64,000 nt of DNA from Denitrobaculum sp965225735 (GTDB lineage: Bacteria; Pseudomonadota; Alphaproteobacteria; Kiloniellales; Kiloniellaceae), in NCBI GenBank assembly GCA_965225735.1, contig CBDDBN010000005.1, positions 74,767 through 138,766 of the forward strand. Direction: 5' to 3'. Position 1 is the first letter of the stretch, and every line of letters starts with the position of its first letter. A program made the position numbers and the translations under genes. Positions 43,426 to 53,210 of this stretch are shown here, piece after piece. The notes under the pieces are model-generated. The model saw only the letters and a program-made list of their open reading frames with translations, was not told the origin of the DNA and searched no databases.

Positions 43426-44435
43426 GCACGCCCTTACTTGAAGCCAGAAACATCGAAACCGAGTTCCAGGTTTCCGGTGCAGGTCTCTTTCAGCCGAAGC
43501 GTTCTCTGCGGGCGGTTGCGGGCGTCAGTTTTTCGCTGAAGGAAGGCGAGACCCTCGGGGTCGTCGGTGAATCCGGCTGCGGCAAATCCACGCTGGGGCG
43601 CAGTCTCCTGCGTCTCATTGAGCCCACGGCCGGGCAGATCGTTTGGCAGGGCAGCGATATTGCCGGTCTGTCTGCGGAAGAAATGCGCCGGAAGCGCCGC
43701 GACATGCAGATGATTTTTCAGGATCCCATCGCCTCGCTGGATCCGCGTATGACCATCGGCGACATCATCGCCGAGCCGCTGACGGTCTTCGAGCGCGCGC
43801 TGTCGAAAGACGAGCGCCGCCATCGCGTTTTGGAGGTGATGGATACCGTCGGCTTGTCGGGGGACATGCTCAACCGTTACCCCCATGAGTTCTCAGGCGG
43901 CCAGGCGCAGCGCATCGGTATTGCCCGCGCCATCGTGACCCGCCCCAAGCTGCTGGTCTGCGACGAACCGGTCTCTGCGCTCGATGTTTCGATCCAGGCA
44001 CAGATCATCAATCTGCTGCAGGAGCTGAAGCGTAAGTTCGGCCTGACCATGATTTTCATCAGCCACGACCTCTCGGTCATGCGGCTGATCTCCGACCGCA
44101 TCATGGTGCTCTATCTGGGGCGTGTGGTGGAACTGGCGGAGAAGGCGACGCTTTTTGCAGACCCCAAGCATCCCTACACCCGGGCGCTTCTATCCGCGGC
44201 ACCGGTGCCTGATCCCAAGGCGGCGCGGGCGCGTCAGCGCATCGTGCTGCGCGGCGATCCGCCCTCGCCGCTGGATCCGCCCTCGGGCTGTGCCTTCCGG
44301 ACACGCTGCCCGCTGGCGGAAGCGCGCTGTGCGCAACGCGTTCAGGAGCTGGAAACAGTGGCGCCTGGACAGGAAATCGCCTGCGAGGTTGTCGCGGGCG
44401 GTTCTAACACCTTGCCTGACGGAACGCTCGGTTGA
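43422..44435 (+). CDS. oppF: Peptide ABC transporter ATPase
   Basis: A 337-residue ABC ATPase: Walker A GESGCGKST, signature FSGGQAQRIGIARAI, Walker B LLVCDEPVSALD, and C-terminal Cys motif GCAFRTRCPLAEARC. ATG 43422 follows AAGGA and overlaps the oppD stop. Last gene of the complete oppABCDF operon. The heterodimeric OppDF pair powers peptide import. Confidence 0.95.
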   Translation: MSTPLLEARNIETEFQVSGAGLFQPKRSLRAVAGVSFSLKEGETLGVVGESGCGKSTLGRSLLRLIEPTAGQIVWQGSDIAGLSAEEMRRKRRDMQMIFQDPIASLDPRMTIGDIIAEPLTVFERALSKDERRHRVLEVMDTVGLSGDMLNRYPHEFSGGQAQRIGIARAIVTRPKLLVCDEPVSALDVSIQAQIINLLQELKRKFGLTMIFISHDLSVMRLISDRIMVLYLGRVVELAEKATLFADPKHPYTRALLSAAPVPDPKAARARQRIVLRGDPPSPLDPPSGCAFRTRCPLAEARCAQRVQELETVAPGQEIACEVVAGGSNTLPDGTLG

Positions 44436-44490
44436 TGGTTCTCGGCGCCCCGCACTAGCTCGGTCTCCCACGGGTTAAAACGGCTAGAGC

Positions 44491-46542
44491 TCAATCCTGA
44501 GGTCGAATGTCGTATACTGAAACTCTTCCATCATCCCTGTTGTAGGTGATCAGTCGTTTCCCATCTGCCGTCACCAAAATCGGCACTTTTGCTTTTGTAT
44601 GAAGCGTCTGTGCGATCTGGCCGTTCGAAAGATCGCGCACGATCAACTCGCCTTTCTTGTGTGCGCGATCGATGATGCCCGTAAATTTCCACCTCTCGTT
44701 CTGTATCGAAACTGTCTCGGTAGCCTTTACGTTTGTCGCGAATCTTGTCTCAGGCAGCTCATCTGCCCCTAAGTAAGATCCATCCGTAATGTCGTATTTG
44801 AGTATTCGGCAAAACGACGGCCCCCAGGGCGCATGGCTCAGAATGGTTGGCGGATTATCGACTCTTTCTGCGGCGCCGCAGAACAGGAGACCTATGGTTT
44901 CTTCACCCAATGCAGAAGTGCGAGAGTTCTGAAAAGTCAGACCGCCACCGCGATTCAGCCTTCTCGGATTATCGAGTTCTACATTCCACTCAGGAGAAGA
45001 GATATTGGTGAGCCTGAAGACATCAGAATCTGTCACCGGCTGTACCAATGCATAAAGAGACTGACCGACCTCAATAAGTCGAAAGGCGTAGCCGTTCGTT
45101 TCTTCTGCTCTGACTCGCCTGATCTGGAGAGGGGATAGTTCGGGGATTGTAAGACGAACCGCCAATACGCTGCCTTGTTCCAATGGATAAGGTGGGTGAC
45201 ACAAGAGGCCCAAGCTCCCGCTCTTCTCTTCCACCATGCCCGCGCGCGAAGATGTTTCGTGAAAGCATATGTCCGAAGGCAGTTCCCAAGTCGTGACCAG
45301 CTTGTAGTCTGGAAGCGTATATAGCTCGAGTTTCGAATTGTACCGGGTGGAGTAACGTTTAGTTTCTTTTCGGGTGCTGCCTCGGCGACGGATGATGAGG
45401 TACTTTCCGTTTCTGACCCAAAGTTCAGCCGAAGCTTCATATTTGGCAAGAGGCTGGCCAAGCGAGGCTATTCTGGCGCCGGACTCGAGCTCAAATGCGG
45501 CCCACCTGCTACCATTCTTGCCATGCGCTTCACGAACGAGAAGAGAACTGCCGTCGGGTGCCAATTCGATTCGGGCATGCTGCGGTTGCCGCGTCCTGTA
45601 AGTGTTGGCTTCCAGTTCATGCGAGAACTGTAAAATGCTCTGGCCGACCGATTGATCTTTGTCGGGCGCGCTGGATAACACTCTGCGCACTTCGGCGAAG
45701 CCTGAGCGAATGCCCTTTGGTCCAAAGCTGTAGTCGACGAGAAAAGCTGCGCCCCAAAGGCCGGTAATGACGAGAGGCAGGAGGGCATAGCTTCGCAGCA
45801 TACGAGGCGCAGTCTTTTGACCACTTGCCAAACATAGGAAGTTGTTGATTCCAACGGCACTGATGCTGGCACCAATAACCGATGACGCTGACCAGGTGCC
45901 GATGGCGCCAAGCCGCTCCAGCCATCGGCGTCCGTTCAGCGCGCCGAGCTCGAGCTCTCGGATTTTGCTGATTTGAAAAAGTTCATCGGATAGGGTGGCT
46001 GCACATCCGGCGAGCGCCATGAATAAGCCGATGGCCAGAAAATTCTTCGGGCGATCGGCTACGGTGCAAATGAATAAAGCCGGGAGAGCGTAGATCGCCA
46101 TACCCATTGCGAACTCTGGAAGAAGCACCTTCCACCAGGGAAGAGAAAGAACATCAATGAGTGCTATGGGTGCATCAGATGCCAAGCGCCGAGACGCTAT
46201 GGAAAAGTCTCTGTCCCATTGAAAAAAGTCGCTGCTGATCGCGAAGGGCCAGTCCGTTATGGCGAGCAAAATGATGGCTATCCAGCCCACCATGATGAGC
46301 AATACGACAGCAAAGTGCTCTCCTGCGCCGTAGCGCGGTAAATGAGCCCGTAGCAGGAAATAGGGAACCACCGGAATCGCGATGAGCGCTGCGATGGCGA
46401 CAAAGATCGACCCTAGTTGATGCCAAGCTGCATTGGGATCGCTGGCGTTGATTTCTTTGTTCACCGCCATGAGGAAAAAGGAACAGAACAGCGGCACCAA
46501 TGCCCACAGCAGCAGCCAGTCGCGCCAAAATTTCATGTTCAT
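44491..46542 (-). CDS. Orphan membrane protein with C-terminal beta-propeller-like domain
   Basis: A 683-residue protein of unknown family. Residues 1-270 contain about eight hydrophobic segments. The rest (300-683) is soluble, with repeated beta-rich units such as ARIELAPDGSSLLV and PILVTADGKRLITYNRDDGR, as in WD40/PQQ-like propellers. Base composition looks less GC-rich than the neighbours, and the gene stands between unrelated operons, so horizontal acquisition is likely. No enzymatic motif is visible. ATG 46542 has a second Met three codons in; no clear ribosome-binding site. Confidence 0.78.
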   Translation of the reverse strand: MNMKFWRDWLLLWALVPLFCSFFLMAVNKEINASDPNAAWHQLGSIFVAIAALIAIPVVPYFLLRAHLPRYGAGEHFAVVLLIMVGWIAIILLAITDWPFAISSDFFQWDRDFSIASRRLASDAPIALIDVLSLPWWKVLLPEFAMGMAIYALPALFICTVADRPKNFLAIGLFMALAGCAATLSDELFQISKIRELELGALNGRRWLERLGAIGTWSASSVIGASISAVGINNFLCLASGQKTAPRMLRSYALLPLVITGLWGAAFLVDYSFGPKGIRSGFAEVRRVLSSAPDKDQSVGQSILQFSHELEANTYRTRQPQHARIELAPDGSSLLVREAHGKNGSRWAAFELESGARIASLGQPLAKYEASAELWVRNGKYLIIRRRGSTRKETKRYSTRYNSKLELYTLPDYKLVTTWELPSDICFHETSSRAGMVEEKSGSLGLLCHPPYPLEQGSVLAVRLTIPELSPLQIRRVRAEETNGYAFRLIEVGQSLYALVQPVTDSDVFRLTNISSPEWNVELDNPRRLNRGGGLTFQNSRTSALGEETIGLLFCGAAERVDNPPTILSHAPWGPSFCRILKYDITDGSYLGADELPETRFATNVKATETVSIQNERWKFTGIIDRAHKKGELIVRDLSNGQIAQTLHTKAKVPILVTADGKRLITYNRDDGRVSVYDIRPQD

Positions 46543-46876
46543 TTTCTGGCTCCGTCTCGACGGCTTTGATCAGGCACCTCGGATCGATGGATAGCATCGA
46601 GCGATAACAAGCGACCTGGACCCGGTCTGGGAATCTTATTAGTTGCGGAGTTCCCGAGTGCGCCGGATGCTCGGGAAGGGCAGACTTGTTAAGCCAGCAG
46701 ATAGCGTCGTTTAAGAAGCGGAACCGTGGCGATTTTTGGATTTGCACGAAACAGGACGGAGCTTCAGCGGCCCCATACGGAATGGCTATACGAGATAGGA
46801 ATCAATCACGCCAGAATTGGCAAACCGTCCGCGAGCGTGTCGCAAGCGGTTTACAAATTCGAAGGTTCTGTAGCGG
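46543..46876. other. Intergenic region
   Basis: These 334 bases separate two leftward genes. A small hairpin TCGATG-GATAG-CATCGA (46584-46600) lies near the start of the membrane-protein gene. I see no gene. The promoter of the membrane-protein gene must be here. Confidence 0.4.
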
Positions 46877-48676
46877 TTACTCCGCGGCCGTGACCTGCTT
46901 GGCCTGCTGACGGTTCTCGCGGGCTTCGGTCTCGCGGTGCGCCTTGGCCACGGCGGCCTTGGCGGACTCGCTCAGCTCAAACATCTCGAGGCTCTCGTCC
47001 TCGCCGTGGTCCTCGACCGGCGTGAGGGCGATGTCCATGTAGGACTGCGTCGCCGGATCCCGTTTGATACGCTTCGCCATCAAGTAGAGCTTTATAGTGT
47101 AGGCCGCGAAGGGGCCGTAGGTGGAGAGGACGTCCCAAAGGCGCTTGGGATAGAACGACAGCGGGTTCTCGATCGGCAGACCCGAGCGGCGCTGTGTCCG
47201 AACCTTGCGGCGGAAGTAGCCGCCTTGCAGCGGATGGACTTTCTCAAAGCGGATACAGCCGGCGAACTGCAGTGTGTGCATCCAGATGCGTTCCGGCTTG
47301 TTCCCGCTGACCACCATGCGCTTCATCATGGTCTCGACGTGATCGTCCGAGTAATAGAGCTCCCAGGCCTTGTTGTAGATCCCCTGCCATTCGTCCTTCG
47401 ACATGATCGCGTGCCCGGTGCAGACATGCTCCAGGTCGTAGATGTTCATGTCGGGATCCATGGGGATGCCCTGTTTGTAGAGGTTCTGGTGATCCTCCGA
47501 ACCGGGCAGGGGCGTCAGGCAGAAGAACTCCAGGATATCGACCGGTAGCTCGCGCTTGATGATCTCAATGTCGTTGGCGATCTTCTCCGGCGTGTCAGCC
47601 GGAAAACCCAGAATGTAACCGGCGAAGGTGATGATCTGGTGGTTGCGCCATTCCTGCAGCATGGTGCGGTATTCTGTAATCCGATTCTGACGCTTCTTGG
47701 CGTGCATCAGGTTATCCGGATTGATGTTCTCCATGCCGATGAAGACGCGCGAGACGCCGGCGCGTTTGGCCTTGGGAATGAAGTTCTTGATCTTGTGGCA
47801 GAGGGTGTCGACCTGGATCGTGATCGAGAAGGGTAGGCCCAGTTCTTCCTTCAGATCGCCCAGCCGGTCGAAGATCTCTTCCCAGTTCTTGTTGCGGGCA
47901 AAGTTGTCGTCGGTGATGAAGTAGCGGTAGATGCCTTGCTTCATGTTGGCGCGCACCAGCCGCTCCACATCGTCAGCCTCGCGGAAGCGCGACTTGCGGC
48001 CCTGCACGTTGATGATGGTGCAGAAGCTGCACTGGAACGGGCAGCCCCGGCCAGCATCGAAGCAGGCGATGGAGGCGCCGTACTTGCGGACCATCTTTTC
48101 CGGCAGGAAAGGCGTCGGCTCGTCGTCGATGCCCGGCAGGTCGTTCATGTAGTTGTAGATCGGCTTCATCTCGCCGTTCAGGGCGTCGAGATAGAAGTCC
48201 TGAAGCCGGCCTTCCGACTCGCCGGCGTAGAGCGAGATACCGAGATCCAATGCTTCCTGCAAATCTGGCGGCAGTTCCGGCAGCATCGACAGACAGCCGC
48301 TGGGGTGGAACCCGCCGATTGCGACCTGGATACCCTTGGCGCGGAATTGCCGCGCGATATCCATGGCGCGGGGGAATTGGTTCGACTGCACGCCGACCAG
48401 GCAGACAACGCCCTTCGCATCCTGTTGCGTCAGGCGGCGGGTGATGTCTTTGATCGGGATAATGGTGTTGGTTTCGTCGTAGGCATTGAGCTCTACCTCG
48501 ACGTCATCGCCCAGGGCGCGGCGCTCAATCAAATCCATGGAGATGCCATAGATACTGGAAAGCGTATTCGAGGGGATCCAGGCTTTCAGCCACTGAATGA
48601 CATAACCGTCATCGTCGTAGTGCGACGGTTTGATCAACTCCACAAAGAACTTCTGTTTCTGATCCGACCTGTTCAC
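46877..48676 (-). CDS. B12-binding-type radical SAM protein (BchE-like architecture)
   Basis: A 599-residue protein: N-terminal cobalamin-binding-like region (about 20-170, VVCLVGVQSNQF and GFHPSGCL), then a radical SAM barrel with the CX3CX2C cluster site in GRGCPFQCSFCTI, followed by DDNFARNKNWEEIFDRLGDL and the C-terminal DUF4070-type part. Such proteins methylate unactivated carbons or cyclise tetrapyrroles. Relatives include BchE and hopanoid methylases; there is no bacteriochlorophyll or hopanoid gene nearby. GTG 48676 has AGGGGG upstream. The tail is rich in Ala and charged residues. The substrate is not known. Confidence 0.87.
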   Translation of the reverse strand: MNRSDQKQKFFVELIKPSHYDDDGYVIQWLKAWIPSNTLSSIYGISMDLIERRALGDDVEVELNAYDETNTIIPIKDITRRLTQQDAKGVVCLVGVQSNQFPRAMDIARQFRAKGIQVAIGGFHPSGCLSMLPELPPDLQEALDLGISLYAGESEGRLQDFYLDALNGEMKPIYNYMNDLPGIDDEPTPFLPEKMVRKYGASIACFDAGRGCPFQCSFCTIINVQGRKSRFREADDVERLVRANMKQGIYRYFITDDNFARNKNWEEIFDRLGDLKEELGLPFSITIQVDTLCHKIKNFIPKAKRAGVSRVFIGMENINPDNLMHAKKRQNRITEYRTMLQEWRNHQIITFAGYILGFPADTPEKIANDIEIIKRELPVDILEFFCLTPLPGSEDHQNLYKQGIPMDPDMNIYDLEHVCTGHAIMSKDEWQGIYNKAWELYYSDDHVETMMKRMVVSGNKPERIWMHTLQFAGCIRFEKVHPLQGGYFRRKVRTQRRSGLPIENPLSFYPKRLWDVLSTYGPFAAYTIKLYLMAKRIKRDPATQSYMDIALTPVEDHGEDESLEMFELSESAKAAVAKAHRETEARENRQQAKQVTAAE

Positions 48677-49173
48677 TGGGTTGAGCCCCCTCTAAAACCC
48701 TGTTGCGTGCAGTTTATGGGATTTCCCTAGGTAAAGAAAGTTTCATGCGGCTACGAACGAAATCAAGTGAAAGAACAAATTTCCCTTGTTGTTTCAACTT
48801 CTGGCGGCATTGACGCTTGATCTTTTGTGCGTCATTTGTTATCCACCGCCTCCATTGAACGACAGTTCTTGTTTTTTGAGCGAAAGAGACCCGACATGAA
48901 AATGTTCTGCGATATTGATATCGCGCCGGATCTCGATTGGTTCGCCCGCCTCTCGCGCTAGCAGCGCTACATGGCTGGTGAATTGAGACCGGCCTTTATC
49001 GACATACCAATAAATCTCACCAGACGGTCAAGCCGCGCGCCGATGCTGTGAAGCTTCTTTGTGCCTGCGCTTGCCGTTGGAATCGAATACTGCGTCTGCT
49101 TTGCCAGACCGGAGACCCCGTGCGCCTGCGCGCCGTTCCGGCTGCCTGAAGCCGATCGCGAAGATCGGATTGA
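48677..49173. other. Divergent intergenic region
   Basis: 497 bases without a supported gene. A 21-codon frame at 48896-48961 (ATG after AAAGAG) ends in TAG; it could encode a leader peptide but nothing else supports it. The region carries the promoters of the radical SAM gene (leftward) and the AAA+ gene (rightward). Confidence 0.4.
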
Positions 49174-51279
49174 ATGAAAATGGAAAGTTATAAGTCCTCT
49201 GGTCAGCTGACCGACTATCTGTCGCAGCTTATGACAACGTTCGAGCCCAGCTCGCAACTCGGTCTGGTCCTTGCGCAGTGGCTGCGCCATCGTTCTGGAC
49301 TCACGGGCATCGACTTCGTGAAGGTGACAACGGTCAAGACGGCATCAGGGAAATGCCGCAAAGCCAAGTCAGAAGACAAACCCTTGTCCTCCAAGGCCTG
49401 GCAGCAGCTACGGACCGCGCTCGCAGAGGCCGAGCGGGATGAGACGGATTCGATCCGAATCCCCGCATCGAATCTACAGGCTTTGGCGGATGCGATGTCT
49501 TTGGAGCCCTTAGAGCGGGAGATTCTCGCCTTTGTCTTTCAGTGCGGACGTGAAGCCGTCTTCGACATGCTGTGCGATCGTCTGGTCGCGACCCGGATGA
49601 TCGACAGTATCGGCTTGATTGCAGCCTCACTCGGTAAGAGTCAAACGGAGGTCTGGCGTTGCTTGAGCGGAGGTTCTCTGCGACGGCTTGGGCTGATTGA
49701 CGGCTTCGGTACAGGTACCTCGCGGTTCTGCTTTTACGTTCCCTATCCCATACGCCGGGCACTTTTGCCTCCGAACGACGGTATCGATGCGATCGAGCGA
49801 TCGCTGCTCGGAACGCCCCTTCGATCCGATTTGCTTTGGTCGGATTTCGATCACCTCGCATTGCAACGCGATTTCATGGCGGATCTTTTGGCGGGCGCCG
49901 CCGCCAAGCAACGACGCGGGATCAACATCCTCGTCTACGGTCCGCCAGGTACCGGGAAGACCGAGCTGTGCAAGGTCCTGGCGGCAAGTGCCGGCCTTTC
50001 GCTCTTCGCAATCGGGGAGGGTGATGAAGACGGGGACGAACCGGACCGCTATGACCGTCTCGCCGATCTGCGGCTTGCCGAACGTCTGACCCAGCGGCGG
50101 GGCGAGGCAGCGCTGTTGTTCGATGAGATGGAAGACATTCTTCAGAACGACGTTCGAACCACTTACGAGGGGCGCCGTCTGAGGCGCGCGGGCTCGAAGG
50201 TCTTCCTGAACCGCGTTCTGGAAGAGAACGACGTGCCGGTATTCTGGACGGCGAATAGTCTGCAAGAGTTTGATCCGGCCTTTCTTCGCCGAATGTCATT
50301 CATTGCTGAAGTGAAGGTTCCCCCATCGGGAGCGCGTCGGCGGCTCTGGGAACAGGCTTTGAAAGCGCAGGACCTCGACGTCCGCGAAGAGGACATTAGT
50401 TACCTGTCACGGCGGCATAGAGCGGCCCCCGGCACGATCAATACCGCCGCGCGCTCGGTCGCCACCGCCGGCGGCGGCTGGAGCGAAATCGATTTCGTCG
50501 TTGGCGCCATGAACAGACTGCTTGGCGATAGCGGGCGTCACCGGGCCGACGCGGCAAAGGCATCGGTCTTCGACGCCGAACTGGCAAACGCCGACATGGA
50601 TCTTGCGGCTTTAACTTCGGCGCTGTCACCAGCGGGGCGGCCGCGGGATTTTTCGCTCTGTTGCTATGGTCCGCCCGGCACGGGCAAGAGTGCCTTCGTG
50701 CGAAGCCTGGCGGCGGAGATGGGGATGGACGTGCTGGAGAAACGCGGTTCCGATCTTCTGTCGAAGTGGGTCGGTGGGACCGAGGCGCTGATCGCGGAAG
50801 CTTTTGCCGAAGCGCGGGAGGACGAACGCTTTCTGATTATCGATGAGGCAGACTCCTTGCTGTGGGGCCGCGGCGGGGCGGAGCGGTCCTGGGAAGTCTC
50901 CATGGTCAATGAGCTGCTTCAGGTTATGGAGGTGCATGATCAGCCCTTCGCATGTACGACCAACCAGATAGCGCAGATCGATCCAGCCGCGCTGCGGCGT
51001 TTTACCTTCAAGATCAAGTTCGATTCCATGACGCCTGGTCAGGCACAGATCGCCTTCAAGCGTTTCTTCGGCTGTGACGCGCCCGCGATGTTGGGCAGGG
51101 TCGGGGCCTTGACGCCCGGCGACTTTGCCGTGGTCGCTAAGAAGCTGAAGTTCTTGGCTGGCGATGACCTCAACAGACCGGCCCGGGCGCAGCAGATTCA
51201 GCAATTGCTGGAACAGGAAGTGGCCGTCAAGCCAGCGGCCGGGCGTAAGATCGGGTTCGCGTCGCCTCCACGCGCCTGA
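49174..51279 (+). CDS. Tandem AAA+ ATPase
   Basis: A 701-residue protein with two AAA+ modules. Module 1 (about 230-430) has GPPGTGKTEL and LLFDEMED. Module 2 (about 490-660) has GPPGTGKSAF and LIIDEADSLL. The 220-residue N-terminal region is helical and unique. This layout is like Cdc48/VCP-type or Spastin-like remodelers but with short modules and no N-domain of known type, so the client is unknown. It is a single gene, transcribed rightward, with a poor ribosome-binding site. Module 1 keeps the Walker residues but its region after Walker B is unlike standard AAA proteins. Confidence 0.87.
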   Translation: MKMESYKSSGQLTDYLSQLMTTFEPSSQLGLVLAQWLRHRSGLTGIDFVKVTTVKTASGKCRKAKSEDKPLSSKAWQQLRTALAEAERDETDSIRIPASNLQALADAMSLEPLEREILAFVFQCGREAVFDMLCDRLVATRMIDSIGLIAASLGKSQTEVWRCLSGGSLRRLGLIDGFGTGTSRFCFYVPYPIRRALLPPNDGIDAIERSLLGTPLRSDLLWSDFDHLALQRDFMADLLAGAAAKQRRGINILVYGPPGTGKTELCKVLAASAGLSLFAIGEGDEDGDEPDRYDRLADLRLAERLTQRRGEAALLFDEMEDILQNDVRTTYEGRRLRRAGSKVFLNRVLEENDVPVFWTANSLQEFDPAFLRRMSFIAEVKVPPSGARRRLWEQALKAQDLDVREEDISYLSRRHRAAPGTINTAARSVATAGGGWSEIDFVVGAMNRLLGDSGRHRADAAKASVFDAELANADMDLAALTSALSPAGRPRDFSLCCYGPPGTGKSAFVRSLAAEMGMDVLEKRGSDLLSKWVGGTEALIAEAFAEAREDERFLIIDEADSLLWGRGGAERSWEVSMVNELLQVMEVHDQPFACTTNQIAQIDPAALRRFTFKIKFDSMTPGQAQIAFKRFFGCDAPAMLGRVGALTPGDFAVVAKKLKFLAGDDLNRPARAQQIQQLLEQEVAVKPAAGRKIGFASPPRA

Positions 51280-51518
51280 TCGTTTGATGCAGTCGGAATC
51301 GTGCCTGAATAACCTTTTCGTTGAGTTGCGCCTAAGTGTTAATTTTCTTTCTGTGACAAAAGCTTACCGGCGATTGATTCATGTCATGGACGATGCTTGG
51401 ATTCTCGTTACTGTTGACAGGAAACCGCAGCCTTGGTGCCTTTGGATACGACCCGGGGGATCGTGACCGGAAGCGTAGCTGCGGCGATCAAAAATCTCAG
51501 GACCTAAGGAGACTCTCT

Positions 51519-51977
51519 ATGTGCGCAGCGCAGACCAAAGCTTCGACGGCCCCGGTAGAGGAGCCGGCTTTCATCCCCTTCAACTCCGATGTCTTCATGG
51601 AGATGAACAGCGCCAATATGAAAACCCTGACCAGAATGAGCGATGTCATGATGCGTGGCGCGGCCACCATTAACGAAGAATTGAGCCGCTTCGCCAGCAT
51701 GCGCTTGGGAGAAGACATCGAAGCGCAGAAATCTCTCATGTCGTGCCGTTCGCCGGTCGAGGCCTTCGGTCTCTACTCCAGTTTCATGCAGACAACAATG
51801 CGGGAGTACTTCGAGGAGGCCAGGACCTTAAGCGGGATTGCCGCGGAGATTACGCAAGAGACCTGGACACCGATAGAAGAGCAGGCCGAAGAAGTCTTCA
51901 AGGCGACAAACGGCTCGGGCAATGGCGCCGCGGCCAGTACCACAAAGACAGCAAGTGGGGCTGCGAAGAAGGACTAA
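51519..51977 (+). CDS. Phasin-family protein
   Basis: A 152-residue all-helical protein of the alphaproteobacterial phasin family: MMRGAATINEELSRFASMRL and DIEAQKSLMSCRSPVEAFGL are the conserved helices, with an Ala/Ser/Thr/Lys-rich disordered tail. Phasins coat PHB granules and steer synthesis. The match is consistent with the PHB gene block 10 kb away. AAGGA stands eight bases before ATG 51519; longer in-frame starts have no site. A textbook terminator follows. Confidence 0.85.
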   Translation: MCAAQTKASTAPVEEPAFIPFNSDVFMEMNSANMKTLTRMSDVMMRGAATINEELSRFASMRLGEDIEAQKSLMSCRSPVEAFGLYSSFMQTTMREYFEEARTLSGIAAEITQETWTPIEEQAEEVFKATNGSGNGAAASTTKTASGAAKKD

Positions 51978-52006
51978 ACCGAAAACAACCCGTCATGCTT
52001 TTGCTG

Positions 52007-52036
52007 CGCGGCCAAGTTTGTTGGCCGCGTTTTTTT
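52007..52036 (+). terminator. Intrinsic terminator after phasin gene
   Basis: CGCGGCCAA (52007-52015), loop GTTTG, TTGGCCGCG (52021-52029), then seven T. A perfect 9-bp stem and U-tract. Confidence 0.9.
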
Positions 52037-52205
52037 GTTGGTGCCACAGGTGGCCGCTATCCTGCTAAGGCGACGGGACCGCATGACAACGTCGGCGTGA
52101 CAAGACCACGCTCCTTTTGTAGCGTGGCTCCAGTGTTGGTAAGCGCCCAACAAACAGCAAGAGACGGGCGAACGGCAGTGCCTGGCAGGGGAGGAAGAGT
52201 CGAAG

Positions 52206-53168
52206 ATGAAAGTTCTGATCACCGGGGGGGCAGGTTTCCTCGGCAATAAGCTGGCGGCAGCGGTGAGTGCGAAGGGAAGCCTGGCGGATCGAACAGGCCA
52301 GCAGGTTTCGATCGATGAGATCGTTTTGCTGGACCACGTCGAGCCGCCGATTGTGCCGGAGCGCTGTCGGGCCGTCGTCGGTGATGTCGCCGATCCCTCT
52401 GTCATCGACAATGTGATCGATGGGGACACCGGCGTGGTCTTTCATCTTGCAGCCGTTGTGAGCGGCGAGGCGGAGGAAAACTTCGACATCGGCATGCGGG
52501 TCAATCTCGATGCCACAGGTCTTTTGCTGGAACGCTGCCGGAGTTTGGAGACCTGCCCCAAGGTGCTCTTTGCCAGTTCCGTCGCCGCTTTCGGTCCCGA
52601 AGGCGAGCGCATTCTGAGCGACACGCCGAACCGGCCTCAGACTTCTTACGGAACGCAGAAGGCAGTCGCCGAACTACTGCTTAACGACTACGCCCGTAAG
52701 GGCTTTATTCAAGGCATCGGTTTTCGCTTGCCGACGGTCGTGGTTCGCCCCGGACGTCCGAACCGGGCGGCGTCCTCCTTCGCCAGCTCGATCTTGAGAG
52801 AGCCCTTGTCCGGGCAGAAGATGGTTTGCCCTGTACGCCGCGACGTCTCGGTCTGGCTGACCTCGCCGCGCTCGATCGTTCAGGCCTTCGTCCACGGCGC
52901 CGATCTCGATCTGGCGAAACTGGGAACTTGGCGGACGCTCAATCTGCCGGGTTTGACGGTCAGCCTGGAGGAAATGGTGGCGGCGCTGGTTCGCAAAGGT
53001 GGCGATGCCGACCTGATCTCCTGGGAGCTGGATCCGGCCATCCAGAAGATCGTGGACAGCTGGCCGATCGCCATCGATACGCCGGAGGCGACCGCCCTCG
53101 GTTTCGTGACCGACAATTCGATTGATGACGTCATCGATATCTTTCTGACCGAGGATCTGAAGGCCTGA
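52206..53168 (+). CDS. denD: D-erythronate dehydrogenase-like NAD-dependent epimerase
   Basis: An extended SDR of 320 residues: TGGAGFLG NAD motif, HLAAVVSGEAE, SSVAAFGPEG and SYGTQKAVAELLLNDY, which has the catalytic Tyr-x3-Lys. The closest family I recognise is DenD, which oxidises D-erythronate to 2-keto-D-erythronate. The usual partners (DenI/OtnI isomerase, OtnK kinase) are absent here. GGGGAGGAAG precedes the ATG. It is followed after 42 bases by a medium-chain oxidoreductase and probably shares its transcript. Confidence 0.8.
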   Translation: MKVLITGGAGFLGNKLAAAVSAKGSLADRTGQQVSIDEIVLLDHVEPPIVPERCRAVVGDVADPSVIDNVIDGDTGVVFHLAAVVSGEAEENFDIGMRVNLDATGLLLERCRSLETCPKVLFASSVAAFGPEGERILSDTPNRPQTSYGTQKAVAELLLNDYARKGFIQGIGFRLPTVVVRPGRPNRAASSFASSILREPLSGQKMVCPVRRDVSVWLTSPRSIVQAFVHGADLDLAKLGTWRTLNLPGLTVSLEEMVAALVRKGGDADLISWELDPAIQKIVDSWPIAIDTPEATALGFVTDNSIDDVIDIFLTEDLKA

Positions 53169-53210
53169 CTGCAGCCTCATTCCTGCGTGTAAATTGGAGC
53201 CAAGAAGTCT

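Noticed and set aside
47936..48730. 264-codon frame opposite the radical SAM gene
   Set aside because: Shadow of the radical SAM coding sequence with no independent start site.
48896..48961. 21-codon frame as a leader peptide
   Set aside because: AAAGAG is a weak site and the distance to the next gene is over 200 bases with no attenuator visible.
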